Of a stretch of DNA of 64,000 nucleotides, positions 47,287 through 58,599 are shown in pieces. Location: assembly GCA_020809705.1 (NCBI GenBank), contig CP085826.1, forward strand, positions 7,998,001 through 8,062,000, read 5' to 3'. Position 1 is the first letter of the stretch. Each line of letters starts with the position of its first letter. The position numbers were made by a program, and so were the translations under genes. A model generated the notes under the pieces. It saw nothing but the letters and a program-made list of their open reading frames with translations. It was not told the DNA's origin and did no database searches. This DNA comes from Calonectria ilicicola. Taxonomy: Eukaryota > Ascomycota > Sordariomycetes > Hypocreales > Nectriaceae.

Positions 47287-49026
47287 ATGTCGAAGCCTGA
47301 AGCTGACGGGAAAATCATAGACCAAGTCGAGGATACATGCAATGTGGAATCCACTGAAGTTGTGCTCTTAAGTGAGGATGGCGAGATACGGAATATCCCG
47401 CTGCCATCCAACAGCCCCGATGATCCACTCAACTTTAGCCCTCTCAAGCAACACCTCATTATGTCCGTGGTTTGTCTCTTTGGTATCACAGCCTTTGGCG
47501 TAATCCAATCGACGCCTCTTTACTTTGGTGAACTAGTTCCTTACTACATGGAGGAGACACGAGGGGTGAGCTTTGGGCGAATCTACTAATTTCGCACAAC
47601 GTAGAGTAAGCTAATTCTCAGGTCAGCAATTTAACGTCGCGCGAATCAACGATCTTGCCAGCTATCCTTCGCTTTGTATGGGAATTAGCAACTTTCTTTT
47701 TGTTCCCTTGTCAATCGGATTAGGTCGAAGGTTTTCCCTGCTGATGTGCAACGTCCTCATGGTCGCTTCCACCATCTGGGCTGCCACATCCACGTCCTTC
47801 CACTCGCATCTTGGAGCGCGATGCCTGCAGGGTTTGGCTGGAGGCGCAGCCGATTGTTTAGTATGTCATGAACTATTCTAATGCCCACATCTATCTCAAC
47901 ATGCTAACGCCGTATTTAAAAGCTCCCAATGATTGTCCTCGACATTTCATTTATTCACAAAAGGGGTCATCGATTGGTTTTCTACTGGGCCATGACTGCC
48001 ATTGGCTCTTCGCTTTTGTTAGTTGCTGTGCCCTGGATCGTACACGCTGCAAACGAAAACTGGCGTGTCAACTACTGGTTCTGGACTGCATGGGCTGTGC
48101 TGTCTCTTATTATGACTATATTCGGGCTTCCTGAAACGATATTTCAACGGCCACCGATGGCTCTTCAGGGCCGAATCTTGGCGACAGATTCCTACGGAAC
48201 CGTTCGAAACTTTGCCTCTGCCACTGAAGCAAGAGTGGCAGGATTCGATATTATGGACACTTCAGGCGAACAAGATTCCACAGATTTGCCCCGTCGATTG
48301 CAGCTTATGCCAATTTATCCTCAGAAGCCAGGTTGTTGGTCTAAAATCATTCGTTCTTTTCGTGATATTTTTCTTTGCCTTCTTGTTCCTGGATGCTTTT
48401 GGACGCTCCTTTTGAACACTCTTCTTTTTTCTGGTCTTGTCATTCTGAGCCTCTACTATAGCCGAAGTCTTGAATTGCCGCCGTGGAATTTCGCACCGGC
48501 TTCTGTTGGCACGGTTCAAGTTGGTGCTGCTATCGGGGCCATCGCATCTCTATTAATTACAGGACCGCTCTCTGAGGCCGTTGTTGGGTATCAAACACAT
48601 CGCAACGGCGGTGTACGAAGGCCATTTTTCCACATCGTGAATTTCATACCCCCAGCACTGCTTGCATTCATTGGTATTACAGTCTATGCCATAGTCATCA
48701 ACGAGCCTGAAAGGTATAGTTGGGTCGGTGTTCACGCCTCGTTTGCCATCTTCTACTATGCCTTTTGTGCCATATCAGCTCTCACCGGTGTCTGGCTGGC
48801 AGAGCTCCTCCCGTCTTGGTCTGGCCCAGCCATCGTTCTATGTTCTGGTGGAAGGAATGCTGTGTCCTTTGGGTTAAGCAGCAAATTTGAAAGTTGGATT
48901 GTTGTCATGGGTTTTAAAGCTTACATCATCCTCGGCTCCCTTGTTGTGGCTGTTGCCATTTTGGGCGGAACCGTCCCATTTCTTCACAGAGCTTTGCATA
49001 AGTGGATTTATTATCTGACCAAGTAA
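47287..49026 (+). CDS. MFS transporter of the 40.6-49.0 kb block
   Basis: Predicted 538-aa major facilitator protein. Exons 47287-47565, 47627-47860 and 47923-49026; the first acceptor used is the CAG before CAATTTAACGT, which keeps the frame. A hydrophilic N-tail ends at DDPLNFSPLKQHLIM, the common start of the DHA1 fungal group. The loop 2-3 motif is VPLSIGLGRR; the MFS cytosolic half contains MIVLDISFIHKRGHR (loop 4-5 signature) and NWRVNYWFWTAWA. A long central loop separates helices 6 and 7. About twelve helices in all. Divergent from FAA with a shared palindrome, so it likely imports the inducer/substrate or exports a product of the cluster. Substrate unknown. Confidence 0.93.
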
Positions 49027-49299
49027 AAAGAGAGATCTTATATCTGGTTTTGCATTCTACCTCCTTATTGGATATATATTTTGATTTGTTGAGATGGGTA
49101 GTTTAGATTTGAAAGAAAGCCATGGATCAAACGAAGACTACACTATTTTAATATTATTAATTGGCAGTCAATGTTAAGAACGGCCTAACTGTCAGTTACT
49201 TATATAATATTCACCTTTCTTTCCTAATCTATTTTCTATCTAGCTGTGGATGTAGCTACATTTGACACCTTCATGGTCCCGGGCTTTTCGGAGAAAGTT

Positions 49300-49608
49300 T
49301 TATTCAGCTCGCAGCATTTTCATAGTTCCACCTAAATTCGGCTTTTTCTCGACACGAGTCACTTTGAGAATAATGGTTGGATCCCTAAATTCGTCAAAAT
49401 TCTTAAAGAACTCTTCATAGGAAATTTTAACTATAGCTTTACATGTTGTTAAAGCTGGAACTAAATATGAAGAGATTTTAAGTTCATTCTCGTCTAGGTA
49501 AAAGATTTGATGGATAAGTATAGGCTGTTTTTCGAGGAAGAAGCGGCCTCTTTGCATAGTATATGACTCTTCGGCAGCTTTTGTCAATAAGATTGTTGTG
49601 CATTTTTC
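49300..49608 (-). other. Open frame continuing the HET gene past its stop
   Basis: One hundred and three codons directly in frame with the HET-domain gene after its TAG (49611-49609), closing at 49302-49300. Composition is protein-like (KAAEESYTMQRGRFFLEKQ..., IFYLDENELKISSYLVPAL). No ATG start of its own is well placed, so it is best read as the lost C-terminus of the HET protein or as chance. Confidence 0.35.
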
Positions 49609-52360
49609 CTAGATAATCTTGATCTTGCTCGAAGTCAACTTCGCAAACGATGAATCGTTGGGTGACTGATATAAATCATAGAGACTTAATGGGTCTCCAT
49701 CATTCTGGATGACTGACTCCTTGCGCCTATCGTGGTCTTGTATCGCTGCACTGTCATCCGAAGGATGTTCATTGCCACTATTTCCCATCATACTAGTTGA
49801 TAGTATTTTGGACTCTTTTTGAAGGCGTGGCGATGTACCCAGAATATCCCTAGCAGCTGTGGCGATCTCGTTATCACTAATCGTATCTTGTACTTGGAAT
49901 ACTAATGGAAGACCCATGTGACCAGAAAAGCTAATGTGACCAGCTCTTCTAAACACGTTTCCAGAGCTAGCCTTGTCTAAGAGCAGTGCTTCGAGAACCG
50001 AGTCATCATCCTTGAATTCGTGAGATAGGGCGACGAGAAAGCAAAATCCAGTCCACTCTTTCGTTCCGCTAGTGGTGGTATTCTCGGTGTCTTTGTCCAT
50101 TTCCTTAGCTTCTTCATCACTATCCCCTCGGTAGTCAAGGCTGTACGAAAATGAGGGGCCTAACGGAGATCCTACACTTGAGTCTTTGTGCGCCCTATCA
50201 CTGTTGTCAAGATAGAAGACCTGGTCGTATGTCTTGCTAGGCATGTACCATCGGTCGGCCTCATCGACGTTGCTAGATACATGCGTCCTAACAATGCGGA
50301 TACTTCTCAAAAAGCCTTCAAGTTCTATGTAACCACCCGGTTGAATGTGACCGAACGGCGACGGGGTGGATGGAGTCATATTAATATCACATACTCGGGA
50401 TATCTCACGTCGAGACTTTGGATAAGTTTTTGGCAGCACACCGAAAGAGATTGGTGATCCCAATGATAGCCATGACCACGATGGTGCAACATATGTATCA
50501 TTTTGATCTCTTTTCCCGTTGGGACTCTCGGTTGACCACAAAAGAGCCGCGGGGAGACTTGATGACCAGAAACCAGCGGCATAGCAATCTTCGGGGAAAA
50601 GAGCTGCATACTCAATAGCCAGGCCTGCTAACGCCGGCAGCCGGTCTGTCTCGAAGGTCAAGGATTTCACGGAAAAGTCCTCGCAAAGATCAAACCAAGA
50701 CTGGAGCTTAGCGTTGCGATCATCTTCGGTCAACAAGCGGGACGGTTCGTACTTGTTGACATTTAGGAAGCGGGTCTCAAAAGGAGACCCCGCCGGGTAG
50801 GTCTCACATGCACAGTAAGGTTCGTCTGCGCAGCATTCCCAAAATACCTCGTGTTTGGTGAAGTGCAATACTCGTCGAGCCAGTTGCCGCTCTTGGAAAA
50901 CCCAGGCGCGCCGCGACAGGGGCGCTGTTGTGACCCACTCAAAGACATTGCGCTCGTCCATGGCGGCCCACCACGACTTCTGCAAGTTGGTCATATGGAA
51001 CTTGAAAGGCGTCACCTTCGCTTGGGGACGATCCCGAAAACAGCCACCTTGAGCATTGTCTGAGGCGTCGGCCGAGATGTTCAACAGCCCGTACTTGTAC
51101 ACCTTGCACATGAGCAGAGCTTCGTGATTCCAGTCAGACATGCCTGGTGAGTCCTGAATAATGCAGAGCGAGTCTATCCACAGCCAACGCACTATCGTAC
51201 AGGAAGGTTAGTCGTATATCTTATTCGTGGGAAATAATCTGCCAACCTTTGAACCATCCTGCTATTTCCATAGCATCTCTGACTAACGGCGGTAACTCAT
51301 CGAAGGGAATTCCCTCCAGCTCGTAATTAGACTTGTTCTCTTCGAGTAGGCGCGGTAATCTCGACTTGCGCCAGTCACCCCAGCAATGACTGAGCGTGAT
51401 GTATGGTGGCCGGTTGGTAACAAAGAGCTCGGGGTGTTTTGCTGTGGAAACGATTGTCACCCTGCCACCCAGCTCAGCATTGGTTAGATCGATCAGGCGT
51501 GTAGGAAGCCACGAGGAGCTTTGCGTAACACACGCGTCGTGAATTTTACCGTGGTTACTCGTGCATCGATCTAACCAGTCCACAGCCATGCCCTTGGCAT
51601 ATCTGGTATTGGCACCCCGGTGTGCGACTTCGAGCTGATCTGGAGACGCACTACCACTTGTGGGCCCTTGCGCTAGGAAAAAGCTATCGCTCATGGCAGA
51701 AGGCCAGAATCGTAGCTTCAAAATCGGCCAGTAGGTTTGATTGGTCCTCTCTGGCGTAGAATTCGGTGTCAAACAGCAGGCTAACCGCGTGTCCTCGGCC
51801 TTTTTGGTGGGTCTCTCATCTGATAATTCGGAAGAACCAGCGTCCTCAAGGTTAGTGTGTAGAACCAGCTCCACTCGGCAGTCTTGCATAATTTCGAGGC
51901 GTGAGAGATAGCTTGGATTCACGTGCGCCGAAATGAGAGAGCACAGGTGGCAGCCGTCCATCCGCGAACTCTCAAGCGCCAATAGATTCCAGTGCAGGAC
52001 TACATTTGGTGGCAGTCTGTCGGTCATGCTGTATCGGTTCGGAATTGTAAGCTTTTGCTCAAGATACTTGGCAAGATGGCCAAGGGCACTAAGACAGGCG
52101 TTGCAGAGGTTCTGACTGGTCTCAAGGCAGACCAACTCAGCGTCCGGAGTGCGGATCGGGCCGTCGCTCTTTCGCGAAATGCCCAGGGCTCCACCATCGG
52201 AGAGTTTGGTATCGAACGCGTCGTCACTAGCAGGTCTTGGCTCAAATGACGGCCTGACTGGGAAGTAATCAGCGTCTCCGGCGTCCAAGGCGCCTGGACG
52301 CATCAGCATCATCAGGTCTATCTTGTCATTCATAGCTCGTATGCGACTAGCGTTGATCAT
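49609..52360 (-). CDS. HET-domain (heterokaryon incompatibility) protein
   Basis: Predicted 898-aa protein. Exon 1 is 52360-51247, the intron 51246-51192 (AAAG/GTTGGC..GATAG/TG), exon 2 51191-49609. The HET domain covers about residues 325-500: YITLSHCWGDW, LPPLVRDAMEIAGWFKVRWLWIDSLCIIQD (motif crossing the intron), ISADASDNAQGGCFRDR and RAWVFQERQLARRVLHF. Upstream is the usual Cys-containing leader (C..NACLSAL, DGCHLCSLI). HET proteins trigger cell death after fusion of unlike hyphae; other roles in innate-type response are proposed for the family. The C-terminal about 350 residues are variable. The frame carries on for 103 codons after the TAG at 49611-49609, so the allele may be truncated; a CAG to TAG change would explain it. 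Confidence 0.9.
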
Positions 52361-54719
52361 TTTGGGTCGTTATTAAGCCGTTTCAAGCTTATTATATAGA
52401 TCCAATAGTTTCTCTACCGTCCGTTATGGAATCTGGAATATTTTTTGAGGGATAAAGCGGCTTACGTCGGGTCTTAACTAATTAGCCAGGTAAGCAAGGT
52501 AATCTCGTAGCATTTCTTCACAAAGCGATCAAAAGTCCCAACCGCCGATTGATGATATCCCCTAGTCTATTTGCAGATTTCTTTTTAAATTACATCTGTA
52601 AAGGTGGACACATCCATCACAAAATTCATGTGCGCACATGTCAAGCCATACTCACATCACTGAGAACGAAGAACTAAGGCACGGCCATGACTAATCATGT
52701 GCTATTTTATGCCTCAGGCAACGACTTTCGGTGAATACTGAGGCCTTCCGTGTCATCTCTTGCCATGTCACACAATAAGAGAAATGGCCCTTTAGAGCCG
52801 ACTGCAATTAGTCCAAGAATTTGCAAAGTCCCCCCCCCTATTTACTTTTGAGGAGGAACTTCTTAGGCAGTTTATTTCGGGGGCGTACAGGTCCGTTGTG
52901 TGTTAAAAGTAAGAGATAGAAAGGCCCATCTCCCCGGTAATTCAGTCTTCAAACTTCAGACAGAGCGACCCAGGGGATGGCACCCGAATAACGCCAACAT
53001 ATGATACTATGTTAATACTGACTTCGTCGAGCTAACGTTCAGGAGAAAAGCTCTCAAAGTGATGAGCCAAAGGCAGGAGACAACTTATCATGTACCAGAT
53101 GAACATACCTGACCTTGAGAAAAGAGATAAACATTACACAGTCCATATCTCAGCCTAAGTTACAGCCCTAACCAGCGAGCTCAATGTCCTTCCAGCGGCA
53201 ACAAGCCAACTGCAAAGCCGATAGTATTACTGCTAGATTCAACCCACAGAGTGCACTACAACATAGAACAACACCAACAAAAATAAGAAAACGGAGACCA
53301 AAGGTACTGAAATTGCCCAAAATGATAATTTTTTTTGGAAAATGGATGGAGGCTCAGCAGGCTTCAGGATGACTTCCACTGATGGAGGAATAAAAGGGGG
53401 AATGTTGGGTACAGTAGAACCTTCAAAAGTGAGAGCAACGTGGCGGAACACCTCAGCTCTATCTTCAAGCATAGATCTAAGACGAGAGAAGCGCAATCAT
53501 TGTTGACTACGGTCTTACTACCACGCTTCTCGGATATTTCTTTTATTAATTGCGTACAAGTTTGGATTCAAGTCTCATTTTTGACGAATGCTCAACATCG
53601 CTCATTAGTGTTTTGGTTGTCCAGGGTAGGTCAGCTTTTACCTGAGGATGCGGAATCTACTGCAAGAAGTTTGTCTTTGTTATTATTTTATGGAATAGCT
53701 ACCCGATCTGTCTAATAGCCTCTATTGATAATTCTTTTAGGTCCTGATTGCATGATCTCTGTTTGACTTTTGTATCTTGGTGGCATCAACTAGGATCAAG
53801 GGCAAATTGCGAAAGTTCTTACATTGACGAATCACATAAAGCGTCAAAATGAACGAATGTTACGAGATAAAACATATCAATGCTATAAAACACACATATA
53901 AACAGTGCTGCGTTATCAATTTGTGGCTAACTTGGATGTAATGGCATTGCTTCATGATAAACATGGTTTGGTATCCATGCAAAGTTTCCAACGGTTCAAC
54001 AAACTTTTCTTCCATGGAATCAAGCCAGACTTTGCCATATTAGGAATACCGTATTTATCACGCAACCCGTTCAAAACTTGCAGCTTTGGGCAAGCGTAAA
54101 CGCATGATCGTTGCAAAAGGCGCCACTCTGTTGCTGTGGAGCGATGCAACTCAATGATCTGGCACGACGTCAGCTCAGTGTGTTCAGGGTAAAGGAGTTG
54201 ATATTTAATTGGACAGTAAAGATTTCAGGTGGTTTCGTGTAGATTAAGCCAGAATTGTGGGTAGTTCTCGTTGTGTATCGGGAGAAAACCTTCCGACAAC
54301 TTCCTCATCTAGTCTCTTGATGACCCTTGTACTTGCAAATGATGACACTTGCGTCATTTACGGATAATATCAAGGTCAAGGATATGCCGCTACGGCGTCA
54401 AGCGACAAGCCACGTAATGTGCGTTGCTTGGAGCCTGGCAAAAGTTAATTCTGAAGTCTTCACGCGAAAGGACGGATCAGAGTATATAGTACGAAGTTTG
54501 AATATATGACACTGTATGGGGCTCTCCAGAAATTCTTACAGCGGCATAGTGCTGATGCTCGCGTGGCAAACTTTACCGCTAATAGGAAGGTGATGAGGTT
54601 GCGGCTCCACGGTGGAACTGTGGAACTTTCTACGAGCGCCATCTCCTTGTAACGTGACCCGAGTTTGCCTGCGGCTGGCCATTTAACAAACCACGTGCTC
54701 CACACCAGCGTTCTTTGAT

Positions 54720-54746
54720 CTCATCTCATCTCATCTCATCTCATCT
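54720..54746. repeat. (CTCAT)n microsatellite
   Basis: Five perfect CTCAT units followed by CT. Pentanucleotide simple repeat upstream of the FAD-oxidase gene. Confidence 0.95.
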
Positions 54747-54959
54747 TACATAGGTCCGTTTTGCTTGTGGTGGGTCCTGTGCGTTTTCCAAGCGGCACAG
54801 GCATACATATTGATTGGCTGTCCAATGCCAGTTTACAAACCGCTGCTGACTACATGGATCGGGGAAAGCAAGAAAAAAGAAAGCCATTGCCCATGTCTAG
54901 CTTTGTGCACGTTCTATGCATGTCTTCGGTAGCCGGCAGCCTCGGACCTTTGATTTCCT

Positions 54960-55160
54960 TGATCCTGCGGCCCGGCCCTTCCGTAGATTTGGCTGCCACG
55001 GAGAGATCCACTTCATCCTTCGGTCTAGCAGCTTGGCTTCGGGGCCAAGTACGGTACTTCTCTGGATTTGGCCGGGGTGGATCTGTGGGTTAGGGGTCCA
55101 CTGGATGGATGTCACCCCCCAATCCTGTGCGGCCCGGCCCGGGGGCCTGGTGCTTGCGTT
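54960..55160 (+). repeat. Degenerate GC-rich repeat, copy A
   Basis: Shares with 63.25-63.43 kb the ordered blocks TCCTTCGGTC, CCAAGTAC, CCGGGGTNGATCTNTGG, CCACTGGAT..GTCACC and CGGCCCGGCCCGGGGG. Similarity is patchy but collinear over about 150 bases, so common origin is likely. No coding capacity or terminal repeats seen. Confidence 0.6.
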
Positions 55161-55466
55161 GCCAGCCAGAACAAGGCCGTGAAACAAGGCTGTTTGTGGA
55201 CAAAGTCCTCCTTTGGCCCTTTCCTTCTAGCATCTGGACCCACTGTGACGATGACCTTGAGCCAAATAGTAGGGGTAGTGGTTCCTTCCGGCTTGTGTGT
55301 GCCCAATGCCGAGCTCCCGAATAGGGGTAACCTGGGAGGACCCCTAATGCTATACCGTACTCAGCATCAGCGGCTGGATTAATAAATCCATTTTGGCTCC
55401 CAGACGTAGTCGCCCTGCAACACCCTAACACGCACCGCGGATTAGACCTTCTGCTTTTGAGTCAAA

Positions 55467-57233
55467 ATGCGTTTGCAAGTAGCCAACGCTGTGGCCGCGT
55501 GGGCTGTTACCTCGGCCTGCCAGAGCCTTCCTGTTACTCGAAACCTTTGGTCTCGCGATGTCGACTACAAGGCGCTCAGCGAGAAGCTTTCCAGCTCTGC
55601 CAAGGTTTACTACCCTGGCACGGAAGAATTTACCGAGGCTTCCACCCGGTGGTCCAATTTGGACACACCTACCGTCAACATTGTCGTTGTTCCCAGCACC
55701 GAAAATGATGTTGTCGAGACAGTAAGTGTTGATTCATTTTTCTTTTCTGTTTTCATTTCCATTTCATCTTCTCCTTCTGCCATGTTTCCCCCCACAACAC
55801 CAACCCATTCTAGTTCCACCAATGCCATGTATCCAAGCGGCACAGCAGCGGTCCACTAATATCACTGCATAGGTGAAATTCGCCAATAAGAAGAATTTGC
55901 CCTTCTTGGCTTATAACGGCGCCCATGGAGCCATCACTACCCTGGGAAAGATGACCAGTGGTATTGAGATCTACTTAGACCAGCTCACTGGAGTGAATGT
56001 CGCCGAAGATGGCAAGACTGTGACCATTGCCGGTGGAACCAAGTCTAAGCAGGTAATGCACACGCTTTGGGATGCTGGAAAGCAAACGGGTAAGTCCAAA
56101 TCTACCTCATATGAAGACATGCTAACTCAATCAAACTAGTCACTGGCTGCTGCGAATGTGTCAGCTACCTCGGCCCCGCCCTGGGCGGTGGCCACGGCTG
56201 GCTTCAGGGCCGCCATGGTCTTGTTGCCGATCAGTTCGAGTCGATGAACATCGTGCTTGCCAACGGTACCGTTGCCACTCTGGACTCCAGTTCTGAGCTC
56301 TGGTGGGCTCTCAAGGGTGCCGGCCACAACTTTGGTATTGTTACCTCCGTCACCTCCAAGGCTTATGACATTGAGCACAAAGATTGGGCTATTGAGATCT
56401 TCACCTTTAGCGGCGACAAGGTTGAGGAGCTCTACGATGCTACCAACAAGTATCTCCTCAAGAATGGGACTCAGCCCACCGACGTCATTAACTGGTCATA
56501 CTGGCTTAATAATCCCGATGCGGATCCTAATAACGTGAGCTTACTCCTTTGTCCTAGTATGCATTCATTTATGCCAATGTCTAATGATTACCTTTAGCCC
56601 ATCATTCAAATTCTCATCATCCAAGAAGGTGTCAAGGCCGTCGACTCTAGCTACACTGCTCCCTTCCAGTCCCTGAGCCCAATTTCTCTTGAAACATACA
56701 CTGGCAACTACACCGACCTCGCCACATGGGTCGGTATCACCACGACTGACGGGCCCTGCCAAAAGAACGGAGCCGTGAACCCACGCTTCCCTATTTACCT
56801 TGAGACATTCAACGTGACCGCCCAGAAGAAGGCGTTCGAGGTTTTCTCCGAGGGTATCCGTGGCAATTCCGTCTTCAACAACTCCTTATTTACCTTCGAC
56901 GGATATTCCACACAAGGTGTCAAGGCCGTGGACTCCAAGAGCACCGCATTCGCATACCGTACTCAGAATGTTCTCACCGCGCCTTTGATTCAATACATGC
57001 CTGGTGATGCCGAGGTTGAAGAGAAGGCCTGGAAGTTGGGCAACCAGCTCCGGCAGATTCTCCACGAGGGAACTGGGCGGGATTATATCCCCGCGTATGT
57101 CAACTATGCATATGGCGATGAGGGTCCTGAGGAGTGGTACGGTAGCGAGAGCTGGAGACAGACTCGGCTGCAGAGCTTGAAGAAAAAGTATGATCCCAAC
57201 GGATTGTTCAGCTTCTATGCGCCCATTGCTTAG
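55467..57233 (+). CDS. Secreted FAD-linked oxidase (berberine-bridge-enzyme type)
   Basis: Predicted 500-aa flavoprotein, FAD-binding PCMH domain followed by a BBE domain. Exons 55467-55721, 55873-56089, 56140-56534, 56598-57233, introns 151, 50 and 63 nt, all GT..AG. The N-terminus (MRLQVANAVAAWAVTSA) reads as a signal peptide. His103 in AYNGAHG stands where BBE enzymes carry the histidyl-FAD link, and Cys161/162/164 in VTGCCECVSYLGPALGGGHG where a cysteinyl link may form, so bicovalent flavin is possible. WWALKGAGHNFGIVT and the C-terminal PAYVNYAYGDEGPEEWYG and KKKYDPNGLFSFY are family hallmarks. Such enzymes oxidise sugars, alcohols or secondary-metabolite intermediates with O2. Flanked by two copies of the degenerate repeat. 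Substrate unknown. Confidence 0.95.
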
Positions 57234-58599
57234 ATACAAGGGTGAATAGTGTTGGCATACTTTTCTCTTGTAACATATGCAAGGATATCCACACTAGGAT
57301 TCTTTTTCGATGGTAGCAGAGTTTTGTTTGCTTTCGTATCGTGGAATATGATCACGACATTTCTAGTCCATCGGGGGCTTTTAATAATATACTAAAAAAA
57401 GACGGTTCGTGTCACATGAATCACCTCTTACCGCATTCTTTCCATCTACTATTTCACCCCAAGCCTTTTGGAGTAGTAAATCTTTGAAAGCTCTGGCTAG
57501 CAGGTTGTATTTATGAATCTATCGATTGCGAAAAAACCACATGATATAATCAGGTTTTTTTCTTGAGCGGAGATGACTACTCTTATAGGTTTTATATTGA
57601 GTAATTGTGGATTTAACCAAGTACGAGTTTACTTTCTCGTGGTGGGCAATAGAATGTTTTCATTCTCGCCCTCGTTTGCTCTACATACGCAAAATATATT
57701 ATTATATCGACAAATTGATATTTGAGTTTATAAAAAAGAAATAATAAAAAAACATTAAGGTTTCGAATCTTGTAAAATTGAATTGCAAAAGCAGATACAT
57801 TATGTTTCATACATGTGAACCTACATTCCATATTCAATCTCCCAGTTTAAGGCTGGAAAAGTCGATATAGGTATTGGTGGCGAGTTCCTGCAATCCTTCA
57901 CTGGGTGCTAACGCTCAGGATTGCGTGAAATGTTGATTGGGTATGCATGAATATGGCTTCCGGGTGAGAGTATTTCCTAGACTACGCCGGAAGACATATT
58001 TCGCAACGTGGATTGAATATGCCCAATAAACCGGTTAGTTAAAAGGTGTGTGGGGGGCCTGGGCCCAAATTTCTGGAGAAAGTGTGTAGTAAAGTAAAGT
58101 TCTCGGTCCCCTTTCTGGCTTGGATTGAGGGGTATTATCCAGTGGATCTTTCCACTACACCCTAGCCCTTGAAAATACTGCAGTCAGCGTTCGGGTGGGG
58201 CGGGAGGATTAGGGGTTACTGTAACATCCAGTGGACCTTTCTATTGCACAGCGTGATCCACAGATCTACAGTCGAATCTACAGAAGTACTCATCTATGCA
58301 ACCTCACCGGGCCTCGTCCAAGATAGGCAGTACGATATTACTATGCCAATACCCATTACTTGATCCATTTTAAAATGGATACGATATACTCCTCAGAGAC
58401 GAAATTGATTTGAAATGCCTAGTATTTACTTTGCCTCCCGAAGCCGCCGGAACCCGCCCGACATCGGGGTGGACTGGCGGCCCCACCGACAATAGAGCCG
58501 ATTTTGTTAATTAAAGTACATGTCACGATGATGGCGAATATCAGGCCAGTTCGTTTTCTGTCTTGAACCTTTTTGTCTTTCTTTTCAAGTTGGATCACC
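57234..58599. other. Intergenic, FAD oxidase / amidotransferase
   Basis: About 1.37 kb: AT-rich 3' flank of the oxidase to about 57850, then copy B of the GC-rich repeat (listed separately), then the upstream region of the amidotransferase gene. No gene supported. Confidence 0.4.
58045..58275 (-). repeat. Degenerate GC-rich repeat, copy B (inverted)
   Basis: On the minus strand it reads GTAGATCTGTGGAT..GCAATAGAAAGGTCCACTGGATGTTAC, then a second core GGAAAGATCCACTGGATAATACC with CTCAATCC, matching copy C of 63.15-63.43 kb, which has three such cores in tandem. Opposite orientation to copies A and C. Confidence 0.6.

Larger units (their letters stand above)
52361..55466. other. Long intergenic region
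   Basis: About 3.1 kb. A minus-strand frame at 53239-53496 encodes a basic/proline-containing segment ending in a strong hydrophobic helix (VPLVSVFLFLLVLFYVVV), and a plus frame lies at 53440-53715; neither can be tied to a family or to spliced partners. It also holds a CTCAT microsatellite and copy A of the GC-rich repeat, listed separately. Confidence 0.35.
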
